NCBI GenBank assembly: GCA_900770635.1
Contig: CAAGLB010000078.1
Coordinates: forward strand, 1-64,000
Source: an uncultured Alistipes sp.
GTDB lineage: Bacteria > Bacteroidota > Bacteroidia > Bacteroidales > Rikenellaceae
DNA length: 64,000 nucleotides
Direction: 5' to 3'
Below are positions 55,702-63,593 of the stretch, piece by piece (the stretch's first letter is position 1; every line of letters begins with the position of its first letter). A program made the translations under genes and the position numbers. Below the pieces are notes generated by a model. That model was not told the origin of the DNA, did not search any database, and saw nothing but the letters and a program-made list of their open reading frames with translations.

Positions 55702-56561
55702 AGTTCGCTCTTTATGCGGTTAATAACCTCGACCAATGCGTCGTGCCAAGGTCGAAGTGTTGTTCGTGTTTCACTAAGTATATTATCTTTGCTTAGCACC
55801 GAGTAGTGTGGGCGCTTAGCACGTGTGGGGCGCTCGTCGCTCGAGCATGGCAGCACACGGCAGTCGTTGCCCGAGAGCTCGACAATGGCACACGCAAAGT
55901 CGTACCACGAGCACTCGCCCGAGTCGGTATAGTGGTATATGCCACGCATGGCTGACAGCTTGCCCGTGTCGATGATGTCGACCAAGAAGCGCGCGAGGCT
56001 GAGTGCCGAGGTGGGTGTTCCTCGCTGGTCGTCGACAACACGTAGCTCACTCTGCGTGGCGCTTAGCGAGTATATAGTTCTGCAAAAATTCTTGCTCCAA
56101 GGGGCATAGAGCCATGCTGTGCGTATGACCACAGCATCGCTGTTGCACAACGCCTTAGCTTCGCCCTCGGCCTTGCTCGTGCCATAGATGTTTATGGGGG
56201 CTACGGCATCATGCTCGGTGTAGGGTGTCTGGCGAGTGATGTCGCCACCAAAGACATAATCGGTGGATATGTGTATCAGCCTTGCGCCTTGCTCCGAGCA
56301 TATCTTACTAAGCGTGGCAACACCATCAGCATTAACTTTTTGAGCCATGACCACATCATCCTCGGCCGCTTCGACATTGGTGTATGCTGCGCAGTTGATA
56401 ACTACATCTGCGCCTATGAGTGCATGGCTCAGGCTCTCACTGTCGAGGATGTTGGCCTCATGTTCGTCGTAGGCGACATAGCTATTTTGGCTGTTGGCTG
56501 CCACCTCCGATATCGCCCTACCGAGCTGTCCTCGGCCACCTATGATCGCCACCCTAAGCAT
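55698..56561 (-). CDS. rfbD: dTDP-4-dehydrorhamnose reductase
   Basis: Final NAD(P)H-dependent reduction giving dTDP-L-rhamnose. The N-terminal nucleotide loop is VAIIGGRGQLGRAI. LIHISTDYVFGGD near 97, the catalytic YGTSKAEGE (YxxxK) near 130, and RTAWLYAPWSKNF near 150 match RmlD. 287 residues is the family length. It overlaps rfbC by eight bases and rfbB by four, showing tight coupling. Confidence 0.95.
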   Translation of the reverse strand: MLRVAIIGGRGQLGRAISEVAANSQNSYVAYDEHEANILDSESLSHALIGADVVINCAAYTNVEAAEDDVVMAQKVNADGVATLSKICSEQGARLIHISTDYVFGGDITRQTPYTEHDAVAPINIYGTSKAEGEAKALCNSDAVVIRTAWLYAPWSKNFCRTIYSLSATQSELRVVDDQRGTPTSALSLARFLVDIIDTGKLSAMRGIYHYTDSGECSWYDFACAIVELSGNDCRVLPCSSDERPTRAKRPHYSVLSKDNILSETRTTLRPWHDALVEVINRIKSEL

Positions 56562-57129
56562 AGTAATCTATGTTGTAGTCGAAGAGCGTGTCGAGCTGCT
56601 CTAAACGGCAGTTGTTAAGGTCCTTAGCCGAGAGAATTGCCTTGTCGGCACATATTCCCCAATCTATATTTAGCTGCGGATCGTTCCACACTATTGCTCG
56701 CTCGGCGGCTGGGCTATAGAGGTTATCACACTTATACTGCACCACAGCATCGCCCCTGAGCACCATAAAGCCATGTGCAAAGCCACGAGGCACAAACAGC
56801 TGGCGATGGTTCTCGCCGCTGAGCACCACGCCTACATGTTTGAGGAATGTGGGTGAGCCACGACGTATGTCCACAGCTATATCGAGAATCTCACCCTCGG
56901 AGCAACGTACGAGTTTCGACTGTGCCGAGGGTGGCAGTTGAAAGTGCAGACCACGCACCACGCCCTGCTTCGAGCGTGACTCGTTGTCCTGCACGAAGGT
57001 GGTGTTTAGGCCTGTGAGCTCACGGAAGCGCTTCTGATTGAATGTCTCGCAGAAGTATCCTCGCTCATCGCTAAACATCTGAGGCTCAATAATAAAAACC
57101 TCCTCTATATCTGTCTTTATGATTTTCAT
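56554..57129 (-). CDS. rfbC: dTDP-4-dehydrorhamnose 3,5-epimerase
   Basis: Cupin-fold epimerase. Start MKIIKTDIEEVFIIEPQMF, then RGYFCETFN, the substrate segment QDNESRSKQGVVRGLHFQ (containing the catalytic His of RGLHFQ) near 60 and FVPRGFAHGFMVL near 117 are diagnostic. 191 residues is typical. Its start overlaps the rfbA stop by four bases. Confidence 0.96.
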   Translation of the reverse strand: MKIIKTDIEEVFIIEPQMFSDERGYFCETFNQKRFRELTGLNTTFVQDNESRSKQGVVRGLHFQLPPSAQSKLVRCSEGEILDIAVDIRRGSPTFLKHVGVVLSGENHRQLFVPRGFAHGFMVLRGDAVVQYKCDNLYSPAAERAIVWNDPQLNIDWGICADKAILSAKDLNNCRLEQLDTLFDYNIDYYA

Positions 57130-57995
57130 AGTTTCAGCAGATATTGGCCATACTGGTTGTTACGCATAGGCTCGGCAAGCTTGTGCAGCTCCTCACGGCT
57201 AATCCAATTATTGCGATAGGCAATCTCCTCGAGGCAGGCAATTTTCTCACCCTGGCGCTTCTCTATGACCTCAACAAATATAGATGCCTCGGCCAACGAG
57301 TCGTGTGTTCCTGTGTCAAGCCACGCATAGCCACGATCGAGAATCTCGACATCGAGAAGTCCTTGCTCCAAGTAGCGCTGGTTTACGGTTGTTATCTCCA
57401 ACTCGCCACGTGCCGATGGGGTGATTGTTGCAGCGATGTCCACAACGCTATTAGGATAGAAGTAGAGTCCTGTGACTGCATAGTTTGAGCGTGGCTCGGC
57501 GGGCTTCTCCTCAATAGATATTGCCTTGCCCTCGCCATCGAACTCCACAACGCCATATCTCTCAGGGCGGTCTACACGATAGCCAAAGACCGTTGCACGG
57601 CGATTCTTCTCGCAGTTGTCAACAGCACGCCTTAGTGTCGAGGCAAAGCCTGCACCATGAAATATGTTGTCGCCAAGGATAAGCACAGCATCATCCCCTC
57701 CGATAAACTCACGACCAATGATAAATGCCTCGGCAAGGCCATTAGGCTGTGGCTGCTCACGATACTCAAACCTTAGGCCAAGCTCCTCGCCGCTGCCCAA
57801 CAGACGTTGAAACATAGGCAGGTCCTGGGGTGTCGATATTATGAGTATCTCTCGAATACCAGCCATCATCAGCACCGAGATGGGGTAATATACCATTGGC
57901 TTGTCGAATACGGGTAGCAGCTGCTTGCTGACACCCTTGGTTATCGGGTAGAGGCGTGTGCCACTACCGCCTGCTAATACTATGCCTTTCATCAT
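57126..57995 (-). CDS. rfbA: Glucose-1-phosphate thymidylyltransferase
   Basis: First and feedback-controlled step of dTDP-rhamnose synthesis: glucose-1-phosphate plus dTTP to dTDP-glucose. MKGIVLAGGSGTRLYPITKG with KQLLPVFDKPMVYYP is the RmlA signature. LGDNIFHGAGF near 110 and SIEEKPAEPRSNYAVTGLYF near 160 follow, and YAWLDTGTHDSL near 225 closes the site. The start may be Met1 or Met2 (57995 or 57992). It is first in the leftward operon A-C-D-B; the -7 box is at 58036-58043. Confidence 0.96.
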   Translation of the reverse strand: MMKGIVLAGGSGTRLYPITKGVSKQLLPVFDKPMVYYPISVLMMAGIREILIISTPQDLPMFQRLLGSGEELGLRFEYREQPQPNGLAEAFIIGREFIGGDDAVLILGDNIFHGAGFASTLRRAVDNCEKNRRATVFGYRVDRPERYGVVEFDGEGKAISIEEKPAEPRSNYAVTGLYFYPNSVVDIAATITPSARGELEITTVNQRYLEQGLLDVEILDRGYAWLDTGTHDSLAEASIFVEVIEKRQGEKIACLEEIAYRNNWISREELHKLAEPMRNNQYGQYLLKL

Positions 57996-58035
57996 TTTGT
58001 TGTGTTACGCTCTGTTTAGCGAGTATAGTTATTAG

Positions 58036-58043
58036 CAAAGTTA
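58036..58043 (-). promoter_or_regulatory. -7 box for the rfbACDB operon
   Basis: TAACTTTG on the minus strand, about 40 bases before the start codon; -33 box not clear. Confidence 0.6.
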
Positions 58044-58147
58044 GTTATTTTTTATGGAAGTAAAAAATATTTTCACATCTATTCATCACAACCGTATATA
58101 GACTACAACTAATAGTTGCACAGAGATAGTAATTATCGTGCAAAACA

Positions 58148-58179
58148 TTTGTTTTTCGAAGAATAAATCATTAAATTTG
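58148..58179 (+). promoter_or_regulatory. Promoter for the secreted glycan-binding-like protein
   Basis: TTTG (58148-58151), a 20-base spacer, TAAATTTG (58172-58179); consensus match with a leader of about 30 bases. Confidence 0.8.
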
Positions 58180-58214
58180 TGATACGAATTTAAATTTTAA
58201 ACACCACAAAAAAC

Positions 58215-58835
58215 ATGAAACGAACATTAGTAATTGCATTGGCACTTGTTACTTGCTTTGCAGCACAGGCACAACTACCAACCCTCAGACCAGCGGAGGT
58301 GTACACGGTTCCGAATGTCAGCCGTGCAGCGTATATGAACGACGATAACGATTACGATAATGAATTGTATTGGGATTTGTACTCTGGCGATTTTCTCGGT
58401 TACAGAGTGGACAACATCGTAGCATCGAGCACACTTAGTCCTCAGGGATCAGCCAACTACAAAGCATCTAACCTTTTCGATAAGAACCACGAGACAGCAT
58501 GGGTTGAGGGCGTGAATGGTCTTGGCGTTGGTCAAACAATTACGTATCAAGGCGTAAGAGGCGACTATATTGATGAGATAAGAATTCTTAACGGATATGT
58601 CAAGAGCGATAAGGCATGGACTGAGAATGCACGTGTCAAGAGCCTTAAAGTGACTTGCAATGGTCAGCCTATATGCATCCTTCAGCTTCAGAACAGCCGT
58701 TCATTGCAGGTATTCGACTTAGATTATCTATTATACGACTACGATGGTGTGTTTACACTTAAATTCGAGATTTTGGAGGTGTACCCTGGCACAAAGTATC
58801 AGGATACTGCCATCTCTGAGATCTACTTCGAGTAA
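58215..58835 (+). CDS. Secreted protein with a discoidin-like (NADase-type glycan-binding) domain
   Basis: Signal peptide 1-19 (ending FAAQAQ). Residues about 70-206 match the pattern of the F5/8-like 'NADase-type glycan-binding domain': VASSTLSPQGSANYKASNLFD, KNHETAWVEGVNGLGVGQTI, IRILNGYVKSDKAWTENARV and the closing DTAISEIYFE. The typical partner NADase or toxin domain is absent, so this is a free-standing binding protein, probably periplasmic or surface-linked. The ligand is unknown. It is divergent from rfbA, with its own promoter and terminator. Confidence 0.78.
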   Translation: MKRTLVIALALVTCFAAQAQLPTLRPAEVYTVPNVSRAAYMNDDNDYDNELYWDLYSGDFLGYRVDNIVASSTLSPQGSANYKASNLFDKNHETAWVEGVNGLGVGQTITYQGVRGDYIDEIRILNGYVKSDKAWTENARVKSLKVTCNGQPICILQLQNSRSLQVFDLDYLLYDYDGVFTLKFEILEVYPGTKYQDTAISEIYFE

Positions 58836-58879
58836 TTAAGGTAGGTAAACGAGTTATATACAACTAACCAACACAAACA

Positions 58880-58911
58880 ACTACGCCCTCCATTTCTGTG
58901 GAGGGCGTAGT
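58880..58911. terminator. Bidirectional terminator
   Basis: Perfect 13-bp stem (58880-58892 with 58899-58911), 6-base loop, T-rich tail; separates convergent genes. Confidence 0.85.
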
Positions 58912-58924
58912 GATTTTTAGTCCC

Positions 58925-59584
58925 TTACATTCGTGAGGTTATGTGGAAGCAGTGCTGCAACTTCTCGTACTTGACATAGCACTTGCCCTCATGCCTAAGC
59001 TCGTCGAGGACCTCGCCAAGGACAAGCTTTAACACCTCGGCATCTACCTCCTCGCAGGGGCGTAGGCGCTTGAACATCACCCTATCGAAGCGGGCATAGG
59101 TGATATCGATAGTCGTGGCATAGCAGTGTGCCGAGTTGCTCACGGCATTCTTATTTCCAGACTTTTGCAGCTTGGCGACATCCTCCTTAGTGCGCAACAC
59201 CGAGCTGACGATAACTCTGTATGGATTAAGACCATAGCCCTCCAATGCCTGCTGGAATCTACGACCAATGGTGTCAAGCAACTGGGCAGTACCCTGAGTG
59301 ACATAGGGCACCGAGTGGGTAAGGCGGTCGACACTATATAGGTCGTTGCTCTCGATATGCACAAGGCTACCAAACTCAGCCTTTGCGGCATCACGATCTT
59401 TGAGCGGCTGCCCTATGCCAAGCTTGCGTGCTGCGCTAAGGTGCAACGAGTTAACATCATTAAGCTTCTCGAACCTAAACTTTCTCAGCTGCACATCTCT
59501 GTTTTTGATGGGCATAGCCATGCGCACTCCCACCACAACCATTAAGGCGAGTGCCACAATCACAATCAATCTAAGTCTGCTCAT
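58925..59584 (-). CDS. DUF5715 family protein, peptidase M15-like
   Basis: Start set at ATG 59584 (MSRLRLIVIVALALMVVVG); the longer frame begins with TTG in the T run of the upstream terminator. Residues 5-25 form a signal anchor. The C-terminal half resembles D-Ala-D-Ala carboxypeptidases of family M15: VIVSSVLRTKEDVAKLQKSG, then SAHCYATTIDI (the SxHxxGxAxD zinc motif in relaxed form with His and Asp kept) and HCFHITSRM at the end with the last zinc His. A periplasmic peptidoglycan peptidase role is plausible, but the altered motif leaves activity uncertain. It follows rpsT on the same strand. Confidence 0.75.
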   Translation of the reverse strand: MSRLRLIVIVALALMVVVGVRMAMPIKNRDVQLRKFRFEKLNDVNSLHLSAARKLGIGQPLKDRDAAKAEFGSLVHIESNDLYSVDRLTHSVPYVTQGTAQLLDTIGRRFQQALEGYGLNPYRVIVSSVLRTKEDVAKLQKSGNKNAVSNSAHCYATTIDITYARFDRVMFKRLRPCEEVDAEVLKLVLGEVLDELRHEGKCYVKYEKLQHCFHITSRM

Positions 59585-59593
59585 ACGGTACAG

Positions 59594-59677
59594 CAAAAAA
59601 ACGAACTACCCGAGGTAGTGGCCTCGGGTAGTCAATGTTTAGTCATGTGTCGCACTTAGGCGACCTTTCGCAACAAA
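59594..59677 (-). repeat. Dispersed two-hairpin element, copy E, with rpsT terminator
   Basis: Read leftward from the rpsT stop: TTTGTTGCGAAAG, small hairpin GTCGC/GCGAC (59649-59664), then the stem ACTACCCGAGG/CCTCGGGTAGT (59605-59615 with 59622-59632) and seven T residues. The terminator stem is the same sequence as in copy A, 44 kb away. Confidence 0.8.
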
Positions 59678-59929
59678 TTAAAGTGCGTTAACGTGCAAAG
59701 CCAAAGAGCTCTTAAGGTTTGCTGCCTTGTTCTTGTGGACAATGTTAGTCTTAGCCAACTTGTCCAACATTGAGCTTACCTTTGGAAGCAATGCCTCAGC
59801 TGCGCTGCGCTCTGTAGTGTTACGCAATGCCTTAACAGCGTTACGAGTAGTCTTGTGGTAAAGACGGTTGTGAGCACGCTTAGTTGCTGTCTGACGAATT
59901 CTCTTCTTCGATGACTTGTGATTTGCCAT
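59678..59929 (-). CDS. rpsT: 30S ribosomal protein S20
   Basis: Primary-binding 16S rRNA protein of 83 residues. MANHKSSKKRIRQT followed by RAHNRLYHKTTRNAVKALR is diagnostic, so the start is 59929; the in-frame extension to 60031 is not conserved and is discarded. The C-terminal KNKAANLKSSLALHVNAL is normal. It lies about 240 bases downstream of tRNA-Glu on the same strand. S20 often represses its own translation in other bacteria; no such element is visible here. Confidence 0.96.
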   Translation of the reverse strand: MANHKSSKKRIRQTATKRAHNRLYHKTTRNAVKALRNTTERSAAEALLPKVSSMLDKLAKTNIVHKNKAANLKSSLALHVNAL

Positions 59930-60171
59930 AGTTTTAAATCTTTTTTTATTTTTACTTTTTATGTTTTCAATGTTTTCCGGCTTTCCGCTTATTGTGGTGT
60001 GGCCTACTATTGTTCTCTCATCAACCACCACACCTCGTTGGCGAACTTTGCCCCGCCGGACGGCAACTTCTCAAGACGGCCGTAGCCGCTGTCGGATAGG
60101 CCCAAGGCCCGCTCCTAAAAATATTCTTAACCGCAAGCACCACTCCACAAGGTGGAGTAACGCCCCAAGTG
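59930..60171. other. Spacer between tRNA-Glu and rpsT, partly GC-rich
   Basis: The part next to rpsT is AT-rich. The part 60007-60114 is GC-rich and, on the minus strand, holds an open stretch of 36 codons ending ...FANEVWWLMREQ-stop, bounded by a stop at its 5' side. It looks like a gene remnant. A 7-bp hairpin (60142-60148 with 60152-60158) lies close to the tRNA 3' end. No exact promoter box for rpsT was found. Confidence 0.45.
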
Positions 60172-60243
60172 TAGTCCGTACGAGAGTCGAACTCGTCTTT
60201 CAAGAATGAAAATCTTGTGTCCTAACCGATAGACGAACGGACC
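60172..60243 (-). tRNA. tRNA-Glu (anticodon UUC)
   Basis: Minus strand, 72 nt: acceptor GGTCCGT/ACGGACT, anticodon stem CAAGA/TCTTG with loop TTTTCAT (anticodon TTC), T arm ACGAG/CTCGT. CCA not encoded. Confidence 0.96.
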
Positions 60244-60285
60244 ATACCACTAATGCCCATCAATATAGCGAGCAATTTAGCGGTG

Positions 60286-60316
60286 CGAAGGTACGCAAAA
60301 TTTTCTATTTGACAAA
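60286..60316 (-). promoter_or_regulatory. Promoter for tRNA-Glu
   Basis: Minus strand: TTTG (60313-60316), a 19-base spacer, TACCTTCG (60286-60293, one mismatch to TAnnTTTG). Confidence 0.6.
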
Positions 60317-60371
60317 ATGTTTCCCCTATTTTTTTATTATTGTGCTATATATTAGCACGTAGAGAGCCTTT

Positions 60372-61127
60372 TTAGCGCAATTTTATGGCCTTCGACAGTC
60401 GGTCAAACTGCACATAATCACTGTCGAACAGACGCTCGATACGTCCCGAGTTGATTAGCTCGTGGGTGGGCATGTGTACTAAGTCGGGGGTGTCGACCAA
60501 GGCGATGCTATCGGCAAGCGACAAGGCTATATCGAGTTCATGTGTTGAGAATATCACGAGCTTGCCCTCGTCGTGTGCCAAGCGGCTAAGCAGCGTGCAT
60601 AGCTCGTAGCGGTTTGGCAGGTCGAGAAATGCCGTAGGCTCGTCGAGGAGTATCACAGGGGTGTCCTGCGCCAAGGCACGTGCTATCATCACCCTCTGAC
60701 ACTCGCCATCAGACAATGTCTCTACCATGCGTCCTGCAAGATGCTCGATGCCCGTAATCTGCATAGATCGCTGGATTATTGCTCTGTCGGCATCTGTCAG
60801 ACGACCAGTCCAGTCGGTATATGGCGAGCGGCCAATGGCAACGAGGTCGTAGGCACTAAGTGCTTCTACATCAATCCTCTCGGTGTTTACGAATGCCACC
60901 AAGCGGGCGAAACTACGAATGTCGACATCGGCAATACTCTGTCCGTCAACAATAATATCGCCCCCAGCAACACTACCAAGCTTAGCAATGGCCCTGAGTA
61001 GCGTGCTCTTACCCGTACCATTACGACCAAGCAAAGCAACCATGCGACCACATTCAAAGCGTGTAGTAGCACTCTCGATAAGCGTGCGCTTATCGAATGC
61101 AAGTGTTATGTTACTTAGCTCGATCAT
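60372..61127 (-). CDS. ABC transporter ATPase, iron-siderophore/cobalamin type (FecE/BtuD-like)
   Basis: Cytosolic ATPase of a type II ABC importer. Walker A GRNGTGKST is at residues 34-42, the signature is LSDGECQRVMIARAL near 137 (LSDGE for LSGGQ), Walker B VILLDEPTAFLD near 160 and the switch His in IFSTHELD near 195. 251 residues is the family size. It overlaps the permease gene by four bases and is last of three genes. Confidence 0.92.
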   Translation of the reverse strand: MIELSNITLAFDKRTLIESATTRFECGRMVALLGRNGTGKSTLLRAIAKLGSVAGGDIIVDGQSIADVDIRSFARLVAFVNTERIDVEALSAYDLVAIGRSPYTDWTGRLTDADRAIIQRSMQITGIEHLAGRMVETLSDGECQRVMIARALAQDTPVILLDEPTAFLDLPNRYELCTLLSRLAHDEGKLVIFSTHELDIALSLADSIALVDTPDLVHMPTHELINSGRIERLFDSDYVQFDRLSKAIKLR

Positions 61128-62149
61128 TGACGGTTACGATTACGAATTACTACAAATATGATGATAGGCACACCGAGCAACGCAGTGATGGTGTTTACAG
61201 GGAGTATCATGCTATGGTGCGCCACAAGGTCGGTGACCAGACAGCACAACAACATCGCAAAGGCGCCCCAAAGTATCGTTGCTGGCATCAATATTCGGTG
61301 GTCAGCTGTGCGGAAGGTCATGCGAGCGAGGTGTGGCATGGCAAGACCTATGAAGCCGATAGGGCCACAAAAAGCCGTTACCGTACCCGCAAGAAGTGTC
61401 GTTGAGAGGAAGATGATGGTGCGTGAGCGACGCACATTAAGGCCCATTGTGCGGGCATAGCCCTCACCCAAGAGCAACATATTGAGCGACTTTATTGCCA
61501 CGACGCCGAGCACAAGGCCAACGATGATAACAGGAGCGAATATTGCTATATCGGCCATCGTAACTGTCGAGAGCGAGCCCATTGTCCACACCACGAAGGT
61601 TTTGAGCGACTCCTCGCTACCCACATACTGCAACACGCCCACAACGGCCGATATTGCCGAGCCGAGCATCATGCCTATGATAAGTATCGTGCTGACACTC
61701 TTTATCTTGCGTGACAACGCCATTACGAGCAAGAGTATCGCTGCCGAGCCGATCCACGCCATGCCCGTGATGCCAAGACGCATAAACATCGAGCTCGACA
61801 AGCCGCCAAGCATCGGCAGTGCCAATGTGAAGAGCGCCACGCCGAGGCTTGCACCCGAGTTAATACCCAAGACGTATGGGCCAGCCAAGGGATTGCGAAA
61901 CATCGTCTGCATCTCCAAGCCACTTGCCGAGAGCGCCATGCCCGCCAACACAGCAACGATAATCTTTGGCAGGCGTAGCTCGGTGATAATCTTCACGTAG
62001 TTGGCATTATAGGAGCTACCCACAACAACCCTCCACACCTCGTCGAGAGGTATCGACGTTGTGCCAAGCAGCAGGTCGCCAAATGCCGCCACGATGCTCA
62101 GCAGTGCTAGCACGATAAAGAGAGATGTATGTAGTCTTTTGTTGTTCAT
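61124..62149 (-). CDS. FecCD-family ABC permease (iron-siderophore/cobalamin/heme)
   Basis: Inner-membrane permease with about ten helices. The start is taken as ATG 62149 (MNNKRLHTSLFIV); a GTG six bases upstream is the alternative and would overlap the upstream stop by one base. Typical FecCD blocks are LRLPKIIVAVLAGMALSASG near 65, FRNPLAGPYVLGINSGASLG near 90 and the coupling region LGEGYARTMGLNVRRSR near 230, followed by GPIGFIGLAMPHLAR. The substrate (Fe-siderophore, heme or vitamin B12) cannot be settled, as there is no TonB receptor alongside. Confidence 0.92.
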   Translation of the reverse strand: MNNKRLHTSLFIVLALLSIVAAFGDLLLGTTSIPLDEVWRVVVGSSYNANYVKIITELRLPKIIVAVLAGMALSASGLEMQTMFRNPLAGPYVLGINSGASLGVALFTLALPMLGGLSSSMFMRLGITGMAWIGSAAILLLVMALSRKIKSVSTILIIGMMLGSAISAVVGVLQYVGSEESLKTFVVWTMGSLSTVTMADIAIFAPVIIVGLVLGVVAIKSLNMLLLGEGYARTMGLNVRRSRTIIFLSTTLLAGTVTAFCGPIGFIGLAMPHLARMTFRTADHRILMPATILWGAFAMLLCCLVTDLVAHHSMILPVNTITALLGVPIIIFVVIRNRNRQ

Positions 62150-62154
62150 TATCA

Positions 62155-63276
62155 CTAATTTAGTCGCTGGTGGTAGTACATGTCACTACCTCGCTGCATG
62201 ATCTCGACCATGTCGCTGAGCACCACGTCGGGGCGCACTATGGCCGACTCCCAGAAGTCGCTGCCACCACCCTCGCCACGTCGACGGTTGTTGTTATATA
62301 CATCGCCACGCTCGACAACATCCATATTGGCAAAAAGTGGCGCTGAGGCACGTAGTTCGTCGAGCGAGGTGCACTGGCCCGGGTTGAGCCAGATGTCAGC
62401 TTTCGACACGAGCTCCACAGCCTCTTCGAGGCTTATGCCCACCGAACTCTGCGACGGATTGTCGTAGATATACTCGCCACCCGCATCCTCCACAAGGCGC
62501 ACCATGTAGCTGCTATTCGATGGCATGTACCACACATCTTGGTATGGGAGGTTAAACATCACCTTAGAACGTTTGTCGCTATGTATAACGCTGTTACGCA
62601 CACCTTCGTAGCGCTCCTCGATACCCTTAAATAGCTCCTCGGCATGCTCTCTACATCCTACTACCTCGGCCATAGCAACCACCCACTCGGCCTTACCTAA
62701 GGGCGACTGCTCGCAGTAGTCGCCAAAGTAGATATAAGGTATCTGCATATCTCTGAGCTTCGATGTCACCGCACGGTTCTCTGCCGATATGCCATACAGC
62801 ACCACAAGGTCGACACCGTTAAGGAGCATCGCCTCGAAGTCGAGGTTATTGTCGTAGCCCACATCGAAGACGCTATCGTTAGCCCTTACCGCCTCGTTCA
62901 TTACATATTGCTTGCCCGACACCGCTGCAACAGCATCGCTTCGTGAAAGCTCGCTAAGCATCGCCACATAGCTCGACGACATGCAGACTATCTTCTCGGC
63001 ACGGCCCACGATATGCTCGCCATCGTAGCCCTCGGCAGCCTCCTCAGTAGTAAATATTGCAAGTGTCTGCTCCTCAATATTTTCGCCCTGCCAGGGACGT
63101 GTCACACGTAGCAGCTTGTTGCCCGCTTCGTCCGCCGAAATCACGAATCCCGTAGCATGCTTAGGCAGATAGCTTTCGATCGTAAAGCTGTCGTTATCAA
63201 CACCCTTCTGAGCGCCGCAACCCACGAATGCACAGAGCATAAGTAGGCACAATGTTATTTTTGCGATATAGTTCAT
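62155..63276 (-). CDS. ABC transporter substrate-binding lipoprotein (iron/cobalamin type)
   Basis: Periplasmic binding component. The start is set at 63276 (MNYIAKITLCLLMLC), giving lipobox FVGC (Cys20); the longer frame reads antisense through tRNA-Pro and is an artefact. The two-lobed class III binding fold is seen in KIVCMSSSYVAMLSELSR near 98, VDLVVLYGISAENRAV near 155, and a helical backbone around YCEQSPLGKAEWVVAMAEVVG (split at the hinge). The C-terminal part has ADIWLNPGQC. Class III proteins bind Fe-siderophores, heme or cobalamin. It is the first gene of the importer operon; the -7 box lies only four bases from the ATG. Confidence 0.9.
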   Translation of the reverse strand: MNYIAKITLCLLMLCAFVGCGAQKGVDNDSFTIESYLPKHATGFVISADEAGNKLLRVTRPWQGENIEEQTLAIFTTEEAAEGYDGEHIVGRAEKIVCMSSSYVAMLSELSRSDAVAAVSGKQYVMNEAVRANDSVFDVGYDNNLDFEAMLLNGVDLVVLYGISAENRAVTSKLRDMQIPYIYFGDYCEQSPLGKAEWVVAMAEVVGCREHAEELFKGIEERYEGVRNSVIHSDKRSKVMFNLPYQDVWYMPSNSSYMVRLVEDAGGEYIYDNPSQSSVGISLEEAVELVSKADIWLNPGQCTSLDELRASAPLFANMDVVERGDVYNNNRRRGEGGGSDFWESAIVRPDVVLSDMVEIMQRGSDMYYHQRLN

Positions 63277-63280
63277 TTGG

Positions 63281-63288
63281 CAAAGGTA
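63281..63288 (-). promoter_or_regulatory. -7 box giving an apparently leaderless ABC importer transcript
   Basis: TACCTTTG on the minus strand, four bases before the ATG at 63276. Confidence 0.6.
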
Positions 63289-63307
63289 CATTTTTTTTGG
63301 AATTAAA

Positions 63308-63340
63308 TTTGTGCATTTCGAAAAAATATTACTATCTTTG
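63308..63340 (+). promoter_or_regulatory. Promoter for tRNA-Pro
   Basis: TTTG (63308-63311), a 21-base spacer and TATCTTTG (63333-63340), 16 bases before the mature 5' end. Confidence 0.75.
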
Positions 63341-63356
63341 CACCGCAATTTTGCAA

Positions 63357-63431
63357 CGGGATGTAGCTCAGCCCGGTTAGAGTACGCGTCTGGGGGGCGT
63401 GTGGTCGCAGGTTCAAATCCTGTCATCCCGA
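63357..63431 (+). tRNA. tRNA-Pro (anticodon GGG)
   Basis: 75 nt: acceptor CGGGATG/CATCCCG, D stem GCTC/GAGT, anticodon stem CGCGT/GCGTG with loop CTGGGGG (anticodon GGG), T arm CAGG/CCTG region with GTTCAAATC. The C1-G72 start is usual for bacterial tRNA-Pro. CCA not encoded. Confidence 0.96.
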
Positions 63432-63448
63432 CAAAGCTGAGTAAGCAG

Positions 63449-63487
63449 AGGTCTGTCCAAAAGTTTATTTGGACAGACTCTTTTTTG
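63449..63487 (+). terminator. Terminator of tRNA-Pro
   Basis: 11-bp stem (63451-63461 with 63468-63478) followed by CTC and six T residues. Confidence 0.85.
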
Positions 63488-63524
63488 TCTATCCTCGAAA
63501 ACAGAGCCTAACGAGCCGTGCCCC

Positions 63525-63555
63525 TTGCTCATTTCAAAATTTATGTTTAATTTTG
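63525..63555 (+). promoter_or_regulatory. Promoter for dut
   Basis: TTG (63525-63527), a 20-base spacer, TAATTTTG (63548-63555); leader of about 33 bases. Confidence 0.75.
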
Positions 63556-63593
63556 TACGATAACGCAAAAGATATACCTAAATATTATATGCT

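Noticed and set aside
59930..60031. N-terminal extension of S20
   Set aside because: S20 starts at MANHKSS; the extension is not conserved and lies in an AT-rich leader.
63277..63426. N-terminal extension of the ABC binding protein (frame beginning MTGFEPATTR)
   Set aside because: It is the antisense translation of tRNA-Pro plus promoter sequence; the signal peptide with lipobox starts at 63276.
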